Below are positions 9,624 through 18,799 of a DNA stretch of 64,000 nucleotides, one piece after another (the first letter of the stretch is position 1; every line of letters begins with the position of its first letter). The stretch spans positions 1-64,000 of the forward strand of contig JAEWHE010000015.1 of NCBI GenBank assembly GCA_023387965.1, read 5' to 3'. The position numbers and the translations under genes were made by a program. The notes under the pieces are model-generated. The model was not told where the DNA came from and did no database searches. It saw only the letters and a program-made list of their open reading frames with translations. The stretch comes from Bacteroidota bacterium (GTDB lineage Bacteria; Bacteroidota; Bacteroidia; Flavobacteriales; Flavobacteriaceae).

Positions 9624-9703
9624 TACCTGGAGTGGGAATCGAACCCACACACCTAAGTACACGAGTTTGAGTCGTGCGCGTCTACCAATTCCGCCATCCA
9701 GGC
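9624..9703 (-). tRNA. tRNA-Leu (anticodon CAA)
   Basis: On the minus strand the sequence folds into a cloverleaf: acceptor GCCTGGA with TCCAGGT, D arm GCGGAATTGGTAGACGC, anticodon loop CTCAAAC (CAA, reads UUG), an 11-nt variable region and T arm GTGGG-TTCGATT-CCCAC. The discriminator is A. CCA is not encoded. Confidence 0.95.
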
Positions 9704-9726
9704 AATTGATGTGTTAATTGTGGGTG

Positions 9727-9757
9727 CAAATTTAGAAATAAAAACAAACAAAACAAA
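9727..9757 (-). promoter_or_regulatory. Promoter of tRNA-Leu(CAA)
   Basis: Minus strand: TTTG at 9754-9757, a 19-nt spacer and TAAATTTG at 9727-9734, an exact match to the Bacteroidota TTTG / TAnnTTTG pattern. Confidence 0.7.
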
Positions 9758-9798
9758 AAATAGTAAAAAAAAATCTGTATTTATCTCGATTTAATTTT

Positions 9799-9806
9799 TA
9801 AATTTG
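9799..9806 (+). promoter_or_regulatory. -7 box upstream of prs
   Basis: TAAATTTG followed by CACC, about 115 bases before the prs ATG, leaves a leader of roughly 100 nt. No clear -33 TTG was found. Confidence 0.5.
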
Positions 9807-9921
9807 CACCTCGGTAAAACAACACAACAACTAACTAACTACATTTGAGTAATTTATAAGCTGAAATTAATTGTCAAAAATTAAGTCCTATAAATTTTTC
9901 AAATAAAAAAACAACTGAAAA

Positions 9922-10863
9922 ATGCCGTATCAAGAACCGGAAGCCAAGATTTTCGCCTGTTCCCAAAGTGTGCATCTTGCAGAACAAATTGCTGCACAAT
10001 ATGGTGTTCCGCTGGGGAAGGTAACGTTCTCAAAATATAGTGATGGAGAATTCCAGCCTTCATTTGAAGAATCTATTCGTGGGTTAAGGGTTTTTTTAGT
10101 TTGCTCAACATTTCCAAGTTCTGACAATTTGATGGAACTTTTGTTGATGATTGATGCAGCAAAAAGAGCTTCTGCCCGACATATTACTGCTGTAATTCCT
10201 TATTTTGGATGGGCTCGTCAGGATAGAAAAGATAAGCCAAGAGTGCCGATTGGTGCAAAATTGGTGGCGAAGTTACTGGAAACCGCTGGAGCAACCAGAA
10301 TTATGACCATGGATTTACATGCAGATCAAATTCAAGGGTTTTTTGAAAAACCGGTAGATCATTTGTTTGCTTCCACAATCTTTTTGCCCTACGTGAAAAG
10401 TTTAGGTTTGCAAAATTTAACGATTGCGTCGCCGGACATGGGTGGTTCTAAAAGAGCTTATGCGTATTCTAAATTTTTAGAATCGGATGTGGTGATTTGC
10501 TACAAACAACGAAAAGCGGCCAATGTGATTGAAAGTATGGAGCTTATTGGTGAAGTGACCGGAAAAAATATCATTTTAGTGGATGATATGATTGATACTG
10601 GTGGAACTCTTGCAAAAGCGGCCGATTTGATGATTGAAAAAGGTGCTTTGAGCGTTCGCGCCATTTGTACGCATGCGATTTTATCGGGTGAAGCATACGA
10701 GAAAATTGAAAACTCGCAATTAAGCGAATTGATTGTTACTGATTCGATTCCGTTGAAGAAGGAGTCGAAGAAAATAAGAGTGGTGAGTTGTGCACCTTTA
10801 TTTGCTGATGTGATGCAAATGGTGCAGAATAATAATTCCATCAGCGGAAAGTTTTTGATGTAA
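9922..10863 (+). CDS. prs: Ribose-phosphate pyrophosphokinase (PRPP synthetase)
   Basis: Makes 5-phosphoribosyl 1-diphosphate from ribose 5-phosphate and ATP, feeding nucleotide, His and Trp synthesis. 313 residues, the normal length for the class I enzyme. Visible motifs are KYSDGEFQPSFEESIRG at the N-terminus, IPYFGWARQDRKDKPR, MDLHADQIQGFF, SPDMGG, and the PRPP-binding loop VDDMIDTGGTLAKAA. Soluble and cytoplasmic. It precedes rplY by 245 bases, and that spacer contains a copy of the AGCGGA repeat element. Confidence 0.97.
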   Translation: MPYQEPEAKIFACSQSVHLAEQIAAQYGVPLGKVTFSKYSDGEFQPSFEESIRGLRVFLVCSTFPSSDNLMELLLMIDAAKRASARHITAVIPYFGWARQDRKDKPRVPIGAKLVAKLLETAGATRIMTMDLHADQIQGFFEKPVDHLFASTIFLPYVKSLGLQNLTIASPDMGGSKRAYAYSKFLESDVVICYKQRKAANVIESMELIGEVTGKNIILVDDMIDTGGTLAKAADLMIEKGALSVRAICTHAILSGEAYEKIENSQLSELIVTDSIPLKKESKKIRVVSCAPLFADVMQMVQNNNSISGKFLM

Positions 10864-10989
10864 TTGAAAAAATGTCGCTGGATTGTGATGATGGAAGGTT
10901 TTTTCATTACAATTGTGTTTTGAAAATCAAATTTTTGTGGTTAGCACGGGGTTTCGTTAAGGATTACTTCGTCAGTTCGCTACGCTCGT

Positions 10990-11066
10990 GTGAAGCGGAA
11001 ATCCTTTTTGAGCCTTTTTTAGGCGAAAAAAGATTGTAGCGGAAAGCCCGGGCCGAAGGTACGCCC
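10990..11066 (+). repeat. AGCGGA-box hairpin element, copy 1
   Basis: Box 1 TGAAGCGGAAATCC, then a hairpin (CTTTTTGAGCCT with AGGCGAAAAAAG around TTTT), then box 2 GATTGTAGCGGAAAGCCCGG. It lies 3' of prs and in front of rplY. Other copies in this window have different hairpin arms. Confidence 0.75.
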
Positions 11067-11108
11067 AAATAATAAAGAAGAATTTTTTATTAATTATATA
11101 TATTTAAA

Positions 11109-11717
11109 ATGAAGTCGATTACAATTAAAGGATCAGAAAGAGAAAGCGTGGGCAAAGTTGCTACTAAAGCCTTACGTAATGCTGGAGCGGTTCCTTGCGT
11201 TTTATACGGAGGAGATCAACCAGTGCATTTCTCAGCAGAAGAAAAAGCATTCAAAAACTTGGTTTACACTCCAAACGCACACACAGTTGTGATTGATTTA
11301 GGTGGTAAATCTTTTAACGCAGTTCTTCAGGACATCCAGTTTCACCCAATTAGCGACGCGATTCTTCACATTGACTTTTTTGAGTTGCAAGAGGACAAAG
11401 AAATTACAATGGAAGTTCCGGTTAAAGTTACAGGAACGTCTCCTGGTGTACTTTTAGGAGGAGTTCTTCGTTTGAACCAAAGAAGATTAAAAGTTAGAGC
11501 TTTGCCTAAAAACTTACCTGACTTTGTTGAAGCTGATATTACTGAGCTTGAAATGGGTAACAAGTTATATGTTACTAAATTGAAAACTGAGGATTTCAAA
11601 TTGCTTCACCCAGAAAATACTGTTGTTGCTCAAGTGAAGATTTCACGTGCTGCGATGAAAGCTGCTCAAGAAGCTGCAAAAGCTGCAAAAGCGCCTGCAA
11701 AAGGAAAGAAAAAATAA
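11109..11717 (+). CDS. rplY: 50S ribosomal protein L25 (CTC/TL5 form)
   Basis: Binds 5S rRNA in the large ribosomal subunit. 202 residues, so the long form with two domains. The N-terminal L25 domain (about 1-95) begins with the typical [19 protein letters not shown] and has VPCVLYGG; the TL5-like beta domain follows (about 96-180). The tail is Ala/Lys-rich and ends KGKKK. The order prs then rplY in the same direction is common in Bacteroidota. A strong terminator follows, so this is the end of its transcript. Confidence 0.96.
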   Translation: MKSITIKGSERESVGKVATKALRNAGAVPCVLYGGDQPVHFSAEEKAFKNLVYTPNAHTVVIDLGGKSFNAVLQDIQFHPISDAILHIDFFELQEDKEITMEVPVKVTGTSPGVLLGGVLRLNQRRLKVRALPKNLPDFVEADITELEMGNKLYVTKLKTEDFKLLHPENTVVAQVKISRAAMKAAQEAAKAAKAPAKGKKK

Positions 11718-11740
11718 TTTCGAAATTATTTTCAATTTCA

Positions 11741-11772
11741 AAAAGCACCGATTTATTCGGTGCTTTTTTTTT
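11741..11772 (+). terminator. Terminator of rplY
   Basis: A 12-bp stem AAAAAGCACCGA with its complement and a 5-nt loop, then eight T, 24 bases after the stop codon. Confidence 0.9.
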
Positions 11773-11995
11773 GGAACGTATCTTACGCTTTTTGTACGTA
11801 GATATCAAAAGATCGGTCAAAATCGTGCTAATTATTGCTACTCGTGTGTAGTTATTTCATAAAAACGAATACTCAAATCATACCCAAAATAGAAAAAAAC
11901 ACCCTTAAATGTATTTTATAATATATTGAAAATAAATCAATTAAATGCTAATTTACAAGATGAGTATATCTGCGTGGATTAAAATTGTGCACAAA

Positions 11996-12003
11996 TATAT
12001 TTG
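11996..12003 (+). promoter_or_regulatory. -7 box of the candidate ncRNA
   Basis: TATATTTG followed by TGTGC matches TAnnTTTG. It sits just upstream of the structured stretch. No convincing -33 box. Confidence 0.45.
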
Positions 12004-12009
12004 TGTGCT

Positions 12010-12230
12010 TTCTTTGTAGTGTTCAGTTGAAATGACTGATGTACTGTTTTTATAAGCCAAACAGCAAAACATTCAAATAAGGTTACCTGTTCCGTTCTAG
12101 GATTTGATTGGTGGTAGGTCAAAAAGGTAATCTAAGTGAGATGATGAAAATTTTATTTGGGGAAATTAGTTTTCGTATATAATCATCTCATTAACTTAAA
12201 GGAGTTGCGTCATGCAACTCCTTTTTTTAT
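12010..12230 (+). ncRNA. Candidate structured non-coding RNA
   Basis: No reading frame fits here. The stretch after a TATATTTG box can fold into five successive hairpins: AGTGTTCAGT with ACTGATGTACT (about 12018-12046), CTGTTT with AAACAG, a 9-bp stem AGGTTACCT / AGGTAATCT enclosing about 37 nt, a perfect 9-bp stem TGAGATGAT / ATCATCTCA, and a terminator AAAGGAGTTGC / GCAACTCCTTT followed by seven T. That makes a transcript of about 215 nt. It does not show tmRNA, RNase P or SRP RNA signatures. The 6S RNA size is similar, but the ends do not pair into a long rod. Confidence 0.5.
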
Positions 12231-12253
12231 GCTTTTATTTTCTCGGTTTTTTT

Positions 12254-12544
12254 AGCCATGAATTCTCGAATTATTGTTTTGATGTTTGTGGTTGTTTTAA
12301 ACGCGGATTTCGCTTATTTCTTCGGATTGCTTTTAGCGTTATATCATTTTGGTTTGTGAAGTTTTAGCCACTGGTTTATTATTAGAGATAAATCATTTCT
12401 AATCTGTGAATCTGTGGCTTTTTTATACCACGAATTCTCGAATTATTTTTTTGATGTTAGAGAAATGTTTTAGACGCGGATTTCGCTGTTTTTCACGAAT
12501 TTCATTATTCCGAAAAAATCATTTTAATCAGTGAATCTGTGGCT
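12254..12544. repeat. Two imperfect copies of a GAATTCTCGAATT ... GTGAATCTGTGGCT repeat
   Basis: Copy 1 spans 12254-12418 and copy 2 spans 12427-12544. Each starts with CCA(T/C)GAATTCTCGAATTATT, has a middle (A/G)ACGCGGATTTCGCT, and ends AATC(T/A)GTGAATCTGTGGCT. No gene is inside. The interior differs in length between the copies. Together with the ncRNA and terminators this accounts for most of the 916-base gene-free gap between rplY and nuoN; I see nothing further in 11773-11990. Confidence 0.7.
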
Positions 12545-12579
12545 CTTAATTTATTACAGTAAATAATGTTCTTTATCTA

Positions 12580-12615
12580 ACAAAAAAGGCTGTATCGAAG
12601 TGATACAGCCTTTTT
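12580..12615 (-). terminator. Terminator of the nuo operon
   Basis: A 14-bp perfect stem (AAAAAGGCTGTATC and its complement) around a 5-nt loop, 19 bases after the nuoN stop on the minus strand, with a T run on that strand. Confidence 0.85.
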
Positions 12616-12633
12616 ATTGAATTAACTATTTTG

Positions 12634-14004
12634 TTACACCAATAAATCTAAAATGGTGGTTGGCATAATTCCTATTGCGATGTTTAAAATGATTGAAACA
12701 ACGGCAACGGCTCCGTAAGCAAATGGAACGGGTTTAGTCGGTTCTGTAGCGTCTTTGGTGTACATTGCCAAAATTAATTTGAAATAATAACCAACACTGA
12801 TGATGGAATTAACAACTGCAATAATAACCAAGATCAAATGATTGGCTTGAAGCATTTCGGAAAATAAAAATACTTTGGCGAAAAACCCTGAAAAAATTGG
12901 AATTCCAGCCATTGACAACAAAGATGCGGTTAAGATAGCGGCTAAAACTGGATTTGTTTTTCCCAAACCATTAAAATTGTAAATATCTTCATTTTCTTTT
13001 TCTCGAGTAACATAAAGAATTACCGCAAAAGCAGCAATTCCGGCGAAAGCATAAGCAGCAGCATAGTACAATAAAATTCCGGCTGTAGAAGAAACAGCCA
13101 ACAAAGTCATCAACATAAAACCTGCATGCGAAATTCCTGAAAACGCAAGCATTCTTTTTACGTTTACTTGTCGCAATGCCATGATATTCCCAACTGTCAT
13201 CGATAAGGCTGAAATGGTTACCAACGCAAAAACTGAAGTTTCCGGAAGGTTTACGTTCATCACGCTAACTAATTTAAATGAAGCTGCCATTGCAGTTACT
13301 TTTGCCAAAGTACTCATGGTTGCAGTGGTTAACGCAGGAGAACCTTCGTAAACATCTGGAGCCCAAAAGTGGAATGGTACAGCGGCAATTTTAAACAACA
13401 TTCCTATGGAAAGCATAATTGCTCCAATATAAAACCAATCTTCTACATCTGCAGAAGTTCCCGCTTCTTGAATGACACGCATATCGAACGAACCAATTGC
13501 GCCGTAAATTAAAGCGATTCCGAAAAGAATGAATCCCGATGCAAAAGCTCCCATCAAGAAATATTTCATTCCGGCTTCATTGCTTTTTAAGTTTAATCGA
13601 TTACTTGCGGCTAAAACATACAATGAAATTGAAAGAATTTCGATACCTAAGAAAAACATTGCCAAATTTCCGAAGGAAACCATTGCTACAGCTCCTGAAA
13701 GCAAGAATAATTTAATTCCGACAAAATCAGAAATTTTATGGATTTGCTTTCTATGAAAATCCGGATCCATCGAAATAAGAAAAATAGCGAGAATGATGAA
13801 CAAGCAACTGAAAGCGGTTGAAAAATTATCAACGACCACCATATTGTTGTAATAACTTGCTGGCGAATTAAATTCGGAAATAGTGAACGCTAAAGTGGCC
13901 AAAAGTCCGATGATTGCTATAGGAACAATCACTTTTCTAGCGTTGAAAATTTCAGCTATCAGGCATAAAACTCCTAATCCGGTAATAGCTATTAATGTGT
14001 ACAT
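12634..14004 (-). CDS. nuoN: NADH-quinone oxidoreductase subunit N
   Basis: Membrane-arm antiporter-like subunit of respiratory complex I, one of three homologous proton-translocating subunits. 456 residues and about 13-14 hydrophobic helices. Conserved features are KIAAVPFHFWAPDVYEGSP, the family signature around the central Lys, and VKRMLAFSGISHAGFM with the second conserved Lys. It is the last gene of the operon, 18 bases after nuoM, and is followed by a strong terminator. Confidence 0.96.
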   Translation of the reverse strand: MYTLIAITGLGVLCLIAEIFNARKVIVPIAIIGLLATLAFTISEFNSPASYYNNMVVVDNFSTAFSCLFIILAIFLISMDPDFHRKQIHKISDFVGIKLFLLSGAVAMVSFGNLAMFFLGIEILSISLYVLAASNRLNLKSNEAGMKYFLMGAFASGFILFGIALIYGAIGSFDMRVIQEAGTSADVEDWFYIGAIMLSIGMLFKIAAVPFHFWAPDVYEGSPALTTATMSTLAKVTAMAASFKLVSVMNVNLPETSVFALVTISALSMTVGNIMALRQVNVKRMLAFSGISHAGFMLMTLLAVSSTAGILLYYAAAYAFAGIAAFAVILYVTREKENEDIYNFNGLGKTNPVLAAILTASLLSMAGIPIFSGFFAKVFLFSEMLQANHLILVIIAVVNSIISVGYYFKLILAMYTKDATEPTKPVPFAYGAVAVVSIILNIAIGIMPTTILDLLV

Positions 14005-14022
14005 TTTATATTTTAAACTAAA

Positions 14023-15462
14023 TTAATATCGGTTGATTACTCTTAAAGTTTCCTGTAATGTAGGAGAAATTAAATCGGTTATTGGTTTTGGATACAATCC
14101 GAAAAACAATAATACTGCGATGATGATGACTAATGCCAATCCTTCGTTAAAGGTTAAATCTTTGAAAACTTTGTCTTTCATATCGCCTAACATCGCTTTT
14201 TGAAACATCCTCAACATATAGAAAGCTCCTAAAATAATGGTCGTCCCTCCTAAAACTGCCATGGTAACGCTTCGTTGTGCCAAGCTAAACAATAATTGGA
14301 ATTCTCCAATAAAGTTGAAAGTTCCTGGTAATGCCACCGAAGCCAAGACCAAAATCATAAACATAGAAGCAAATTTTGTGGCTTGTGATCTAATTCCACC
14401 CATTTCTTCAATGTTTTGGGTTTCATATCTTCTATAAATAATTTCGGCAGCGAAGAATAAGCCAACAACTACAAAACCGTGGGCAATCATTTGTAAAACC
14501 GCACCTTGTAAACCATCTATCGTTACTGTATAAAGTCCAGCTGCGATTAACCCAACGTGAGCTAATGACGAATAGGCCAACATTTTTTTAAGATCAGTTT
14601 GTTTCAACGCTACTATCGAACCGTAAATAACCCCGGCAACACTGATTCCGATAAAAATATATTTGTATTGCAAAGCTGCCAATGGCGCTAACAATAATTG
14701 CCAACGAATAATACTGTACAAAGCCATCTTCAACATAATTCCTGAAAGTAACATGGTTCCCATGCTTGGTGCTTTTTGATACACTTTTGCCTGCCAAGTG
14801 TGAAACGGAATTAAAGGAATCTTAATGGCATAAGCAGCAAAAAACGCTAGAAAAATCCACAATTGTTCTTGGTTAGTGAATTTTACGTTCATCAAATCGC
14901 CAATTAGGAAACTGCCTGCTTTTTGGTACATATAAATAAAGGCAATCAACATAAATAAGGATCCAGCGAAAGTGTAAATGAAAAATTTTACCACTGCTTT
15001 TTTAATGCTTTCCGGGTTTCCGCTACCCCAAATTAAGGCTATAAAATAAATTGGAATCAAAGCCAATTCCCAGAAAATATAGTACAAAAATCCATCTGCA
15101 GCAAGGAAAGTTCCCGCCATAGCAAATGCCATAAACAAGATTAGAGCATAAAGATTTTTGGCATTTTTAAATGTTTTTCCGAAGGAAGAAAAAATAATTA
15201 TTGGCGTTAATGCGGTAGTCAGAAGTAACATCGCTAACGACAATCCGTCAACTCCAAGAGCCATATAAATCTTTGGACTGCGAATCCATTGAAATCCTAC
15301 GCCAATATTTTCACCGGCTTGAAAAAGTGTGTATAAATAAATTGAAGCGCCAAAAGCGAAAACGCTAAAGAACAATGCAATTTTAGAAGCCAATTTGTTG
15401 CCGCATAAAAGTGTGGCAATTGCTCCTATTAAAAGTATGATTAAGATTAAAGATACGTTCAT
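14023..15462 (-). CDS. nuoM: NADH-quinone oxidoreductase subunit M
   Basis: Second antiporter-like membrane subunit of complex I. 479 residues. Signature stretches are FWELALIPIYFI (conserved Glu in helix 5), KIPLIPFHTWQAKVYQKAPS, and TDLKKMLAYSSLAHVGLI with the channel Lys. Fourteen or so hydrophobic segments span the length. It lies between nuoL (9-base gap) and nuoN (18-base gap), the standard order. Confidence 0.97.
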   Translation of the reverse strand: MNVSLILIILLIGAIATLLCGNKLASKIALFFSVFAFGASIYLYTLFQAGENIGVGFQWIRSPKIYMALGVDGLSLAMLLLTTALTPIIIFSSFGKTFKNAKNLYALILFMAFAMAGTFLAADGFLYYIFWELALIPIYFIALIWGSGNPESIKKAVVKFFIYTFAGSLFMLIAFIYMYQKAGSFLIGDLMNVKFTNQEQLWIFLAFFAAYAIKIPLIPFHTWQAKVYQKAPSMGTMLLSGIMLKMALYSIIRWQLLLAPLAALQYKYIFIGISVAGVIYGSIVALKQTDLKKMLAYSSLAHVGLIAAGLYTVTIDGLQGAVLQMIAHGFVVVGLFFAAEIIYRRYETQNIEEMGGIRSQATKFASMFMILVLASVALPGTFNFIGEFQLLFSLAQRSVTMAVLGGTTIILGAFYMLRMFQKAMLGDMKDKVFKDLTFNEGLALVIIIAVLLFFGLYPKPITDLISPTLQETLRVINRY

Positions 15463-15471
15463 CAGTATAAA

Positions 15472-17352
15472 TTATTTTGCTAAAAACAAATAGGCGATAA
15501 TTGTTGTAAACCCAATTACAAAAGCCATTAAATAAAAGCCAACGCTTCCGTTTTGAAGCAATCTTCCTTGATGGCTGATGGCATTTGTCACTTTTCCGAA
15601 ACCAAAAACAAGGTTAGAAAGCGCGGGTTCAACATAGTTTCTAAATAAACTTCCTAAAGCATAAATTGGTTTTACAATTATTGCCATATAAATTTCATCA
15701 ACATAAAATTTATGGTAAAGTATTTTGGCAAAACCAGTAATTTCGTGGTCTTCCGCCGGAACTTCCGCTTTTTTGATGTATTTAGAATAAGCTATTCCAA
15801 TTCCGATTAAAGCACCTAAAACGGCAACTCCCATTAAAATAAATGTAGTCGTATCTACGTGGTGTTCGTGTCTTTCGCTGATGAAAATTGGTTTTAAATA
15901 ATCGTTTAACCAACTATTTCCAGGGAAACTAATAAATCCTCCAACGGTAGAAAGAATTGCCAAAACAATTAGCGGGAAAGTTATTAAAGAAGGTGATTCG
16001 TGTAAATGTTTTTCTTGTTCTTCAGTTCCTCTAAATTCTTTGAAAAAAGTTAGGTATAACAATCTGAACATGTAAAATGCCGTCATGATTGAAGCAACTG
16101 AAGCGATAATCCACAAAATTTTATTTTCGTGAAAAGCTACCATCAGAATTTCATCTTTTGAGAAAAATCCTGCGAAAATTGGTAAACCTGAAATTGCCAA
16201 AGTTGCGATTAAGAAAGTAATATAAGTCACTTTCATGTGTTTGCGAAGACCACCCATTTTTCGCATGTCTTGTTCGCCATGCAAAGCGTGAATCACAGAT
16301 CCTGAACCCAAGAACAAGCAAGCTTTGAAAAATGCGTGTGTAATTACGTGGAAAACGGCAATTTCGTAAGCACCAAGACCTAACGCTAAAAACATTAATC
16401 CTAATTGCGAAACAGTAGAGTAGGCCAAAACTTTTTTGATGTCATTTTGTACCAAAGCAATAAATGCGGCAACTAAAGAAGTAATTGCTCCCACAACTGC
16501 AATAATCATTTGAACATCAACTGTAATATCAAACAAGAAATTTAATCTGGTAATCATAAAAATTCCTGCCGTTACCATTGTTGCGGCGTGAATTAATGCC
16601 GAAACAGGAGTTGGTCCAGCCATCGCATCCGGAAGCCAAGTGTAAAGCGGAATTTGTGCAGATTTTCCGGAAGCTCCAATAAATAAACAGAAAGTGGCAA
16701 TGCTAATCCATTTCAAACTTACCGCTTTTCCGCTTACGATAAAACTTTCCATCGAGTCAAATTCTACCGATCTGAAAATGTATGCCAAAATAAAAATTCC
16801 TATCAAGAAACCTAAATCTCCAATTCTGTTCATGATGAATGCTTTTTTTGCCGCATCATTATAATCTTGGTTTTTGTACCAAAATCCGATGAGTAGATAG
16901 GAACAAAGTCCAACACCTTCCCAACCAATGAACATCATCAACAAGTTAGAACCAGTTACAAGCGTAATCATGAAAAAGATAAACAAATTCAAATACGAGA
17001 AAAATTTGTGTAAATTTTCGTCATCGTGCATGTAACTAATCGAATAGATATGAATCAACGTGCCGATTCCGGTTACGAAAAGCAACCATAAAATAGAAAG
17101 TTGATCAAGCAAAAAGCTGAAATTCACGCCGAAACTTCCGAGTTGCATCCATTGGAATAAATTAATGGTAACGCCTTGTTTGGTTTCATTAATTTCCAAG
17201 AAAAAGATAATGGAAACGACGAAAGAAATGGCAATTGCCACGGTTCCTAACCAACCCGAAGCGTTTCTGCTTAATTTTTTGCCAACAAAAACATTTAGTA
17301 AAAACCCAGCAAACGGGGCAAGAATCAATAATAAAAGTAAACCTGTATTCAT
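15472..17352 (-). CDS. nuoL: NADH-quinone oxidoreductase subunit L
   Basis: Distal proton-pumping subunit of complex I. 626 residues, normal length. It shows MFIGWEGVGLCSYLLIGFWY (the conserved helix 5 Glu), AQIPLYTWLPDAMAGPTPVSALIHAATMV split across adjacent conserved blocks, and NDIKKVLAYSTVSQLG. A C-terminal amphipathic region of about 120 residues with a final hydrophobic helix (FYLMAFVIGFTTIIAYLFLA) fits the lateral helix typical of NuoL. Six bases separate it from nuoK. Confidence 0.97.
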   Translation of the reverse strand: MNTGLLLLLILAPFAGFLLNVFVGKKLSRNASGWLGTVAIAISFVVSIIFFLEINETKQGVTINLFQWMQLGSFGVNFSFLLDQLSILWLLFVTGIGTLIHIYSISYMHDDENLHKFFSYLNLFIFFMITLVTGSNLLMMFIGWEGVGLCSYLLIGFWYKNQDYNDAAKKAFIMNRIGDLGFLIGIFILAYIFRSVEFDSMESFIVSGKAVSLKWISIATFCLFIGASGKSAQIPLYTWLPDAMAGPTPVSALIHAATMVTAGIFMITRLNFLFDITVDVQMIIAVVGAITSLVAAFIALVQNDIKKVLAYSTVSQLGLMFLALGLGAYEIAVFHVITHAFFKACLFLGSGSVIHALHGEQDMRKMGGLRKHMKVTYITFLIATLAISGLPIFAGFFSKDEILMVAFHENKILWIIASVASIMTAFYMFRLLYLTFFKEFRGTEEQEKHLHESPSLITFPLIVLAILSTVGGFISFPGNSWLNDYLKPIFISERHEHHVDTTTFILMGVAVLGALIGIGIAYSKYIKKAEVPAEDHEITGFAKILYHKFYVDEIYMAIIVKPIYALGSLFRNYVEPALSNLVFGFGKVTNAISHQGRLLQNGSVGFYLMAFVIGFTTIIAYLFLAK

Positions 17353-17358
17353 TTGCTG

Positions 17359-17679
17359 TTATCCTTTTAAATTTTTGAGTTTATCAATATCAATCGAATG
17401 AAGATTTCTATATATCGAAACCAAAATTGCCAATCCTACCGCTACTTCTGCAGCCGCAACCGCCATTGAGAAGAATACGAAAATTTGACCTGCCGCATCT
17501 TGATGATAGGTAGAAAAAACCACCAAAAGCAAGTTAACCGCATTAAGCATAATTTCGATAGACATAAACATAATAATGGCATTTCGTCTAAACAACACTC
17601 CAAAAATTCCGATACAAAATAAAATTGTAGCCAAATAAATGTAGTTGTCAATGCCTATTTGCTGTAAAACATTTTGCAT
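17359..17679 (-). CDS. nuoK: NADH-quinone oxidoreductase subunit K
   Basis: Small three-helix membrane subunit of complex I. 106 residues. It contains FRRNAIIMFMSIEIMLNAVNLLLV, where the conserved Glu of the proton path lies, and AAAEVAVGLAILVSIYRN with the second conserved Glu. Two bases separate it from nuoJ. Confidence 0.96.
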   Translation of the reverse strand: MQNVLQQIGIDNYIYLATILFCIGIFGVLFRRNAIIMFMSIEIMLNAVNLLLVVFSTYHQDAAGQIFVFFSMAVAAAEVAVGLAILVSIYRNLHSIDIDKLKNLKG

Positions 17680-17681
17680 AA

Positions 17682-18200
17682 TTAACTGCTTATTTTTTCT
17701 TCTTTTTTAGATAACAAAACCGCTCCAATCATCGATACTAATAACAATACCGAAGCAAATTCAAATGGAACCATAAAACCTTCTTTTTCGTCAAGCAATA
17801 CTTGTCCTAATATTTTAATCGATTGATAATCTTCGCCCGAAACATAATATTCTTCAATCATTGGAGCCGATTTGATAAAAGCTGCCAACAATACAAATGC
17901 CACTAAACAAAACGAGGCAACAGCCGCAATAATCGTCAATCCGCTTTTGTGTTTTTCGTCTTCCTTGTTGAGATTCATGAGCATTATTGTAAAAAGCAAT
18001 AAAATCATAATCGCTCCAGAATACACAATGATATGTACAACCGCCAAAAATTGTGCGTTGAAAAGCAAATAATGTCCCGCAATCGAAAAGAAACAAATCA
18101 CAAGATAAATTGCACTGTGAATTGGATTCCGGCTAAAAATGGTCATAAACGCCATCGAAAGCGTCAAAGCCGATAAAATATAAAAAATCGTTGTAATCAT
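17682..18200 (-). CDS. nuoJ: NADH-quinone oxidoreductase subunit J
   Basis: Membrane subunit of complex I. 172 residues and five hydrophobic helices. Typical features are NPIHSAIYLVICFFSIAGHY in the first part and VVHIIVYSGAIMILLLFTIM, the helix with the flexible bulge in known structures. The start codon overlaps the end of nuoI by one base. Confidence 0.96.
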   Translation of the reverse strand: MITTIFYILSALTLSMAFMTIFSRNPIHSAIYLVICFFSIAGHYLLFNAQFLAVVHIIVYSGAIMILLLFTIMLMNLNKEDEKHKSGLTIIAAVASFCLVAFVLLAAFIKSAPMIEEYYVSGEDYQSIKILGQVLLDEKEGFMVPFEFASVLLLVSMIGAVLLSKKEEKISS

Positions 18201-18745
18201 TAGTTCGCCATTTTCACTTTAGAGTTATTAATTGCTTGCTCTAACGGCATCACCAGCTTGTCTTTCCCGTAAATAAAATCATTTCTATCCGAACTCGATT
18301 TTACCATCACTCTAGATTTTGTAAGATAAATCGCCTGTTTTGGGCAAGCTTCCTCACACAATCCACAGAAAATACAACGCAACATATTAATTTCGTAAAT
18401 AGAAGCATATTTTTCCTCACGGTACAAATGCATTTCTTCCGGTTTTCTTTCCTCAGATTTCATCGTGATTGCTTCCGCCGGACAAGACAACGCACAAAGT
18501 CCACAAGCTGTACAACGTTCGCGACCTTCATCGTCCCGCATCAACATGTGTTGACCACGGTAAACAGGACTCAATTCCCGAACTTCTTCCGGATATTTTA
18601 TCGTAACTTTTCTAGTAAACAAGTGTCGGATCGTAATAAACAAACCCTTAACAATCGCCACCAGGTAAAGGCTCTCCCAAAAATTCATCTTTTTGTTCGA
18701 AACCTCTTTTTTTCTTCCCGATAATGATATAGTTTCTACTGACAT
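18200..18745 (-). CDS. nuoI: NADH-quinone oxidoreductase subunit I (two 4Fe-4S clusters)
   Basis: Peripheral-arm ferredoxin-like subunit that carries clusters N6a and N6b toward quinone. 181 residues. Cluster motifs: C78xxC81xxC84xxxC88 (CTACGLCALSCP) and C124xxC127xxC130xxxC134 (CIFCGLCEEACP). A short amphipathic N-terminal helix (ESLYLVAIVKGLFITIRHLF) probably lies on the membrane. Unlike the other neighbours it is separated from nuoH by 166 bases, which hold a repeat element. Confidence 0.96.
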   Translation of the reverse strand: MSVETISLSGRKKEVSNKKMNFWESLYLVAIVKGLFITIRHLFTRKVTIKYPEEVRELSPVYRGQHMLMRDDEGRERCTACGLCALSCPAEAITMKSEERKPEEMHLYREEKYASIYEINMLRCIFCGLCEEACPKQAIYLTKSRVMVKSSSDRNDFIYGKDKLVMPLEQAINNSKVKMAN

Positions 18746-18799
18746 ATCAAAAATTTAATACTTTTCATTTCTATTTTTTGGAGCGAATCGTCTTTTCGT

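Noticed and set aside
11996..12230. tmRNA, RNase P RNA or SRP RNA
   Set aside because: None of their invariant sequences (tRNA-like ends, conserved P4 stretch, GGAAG tetraloop region) is present.
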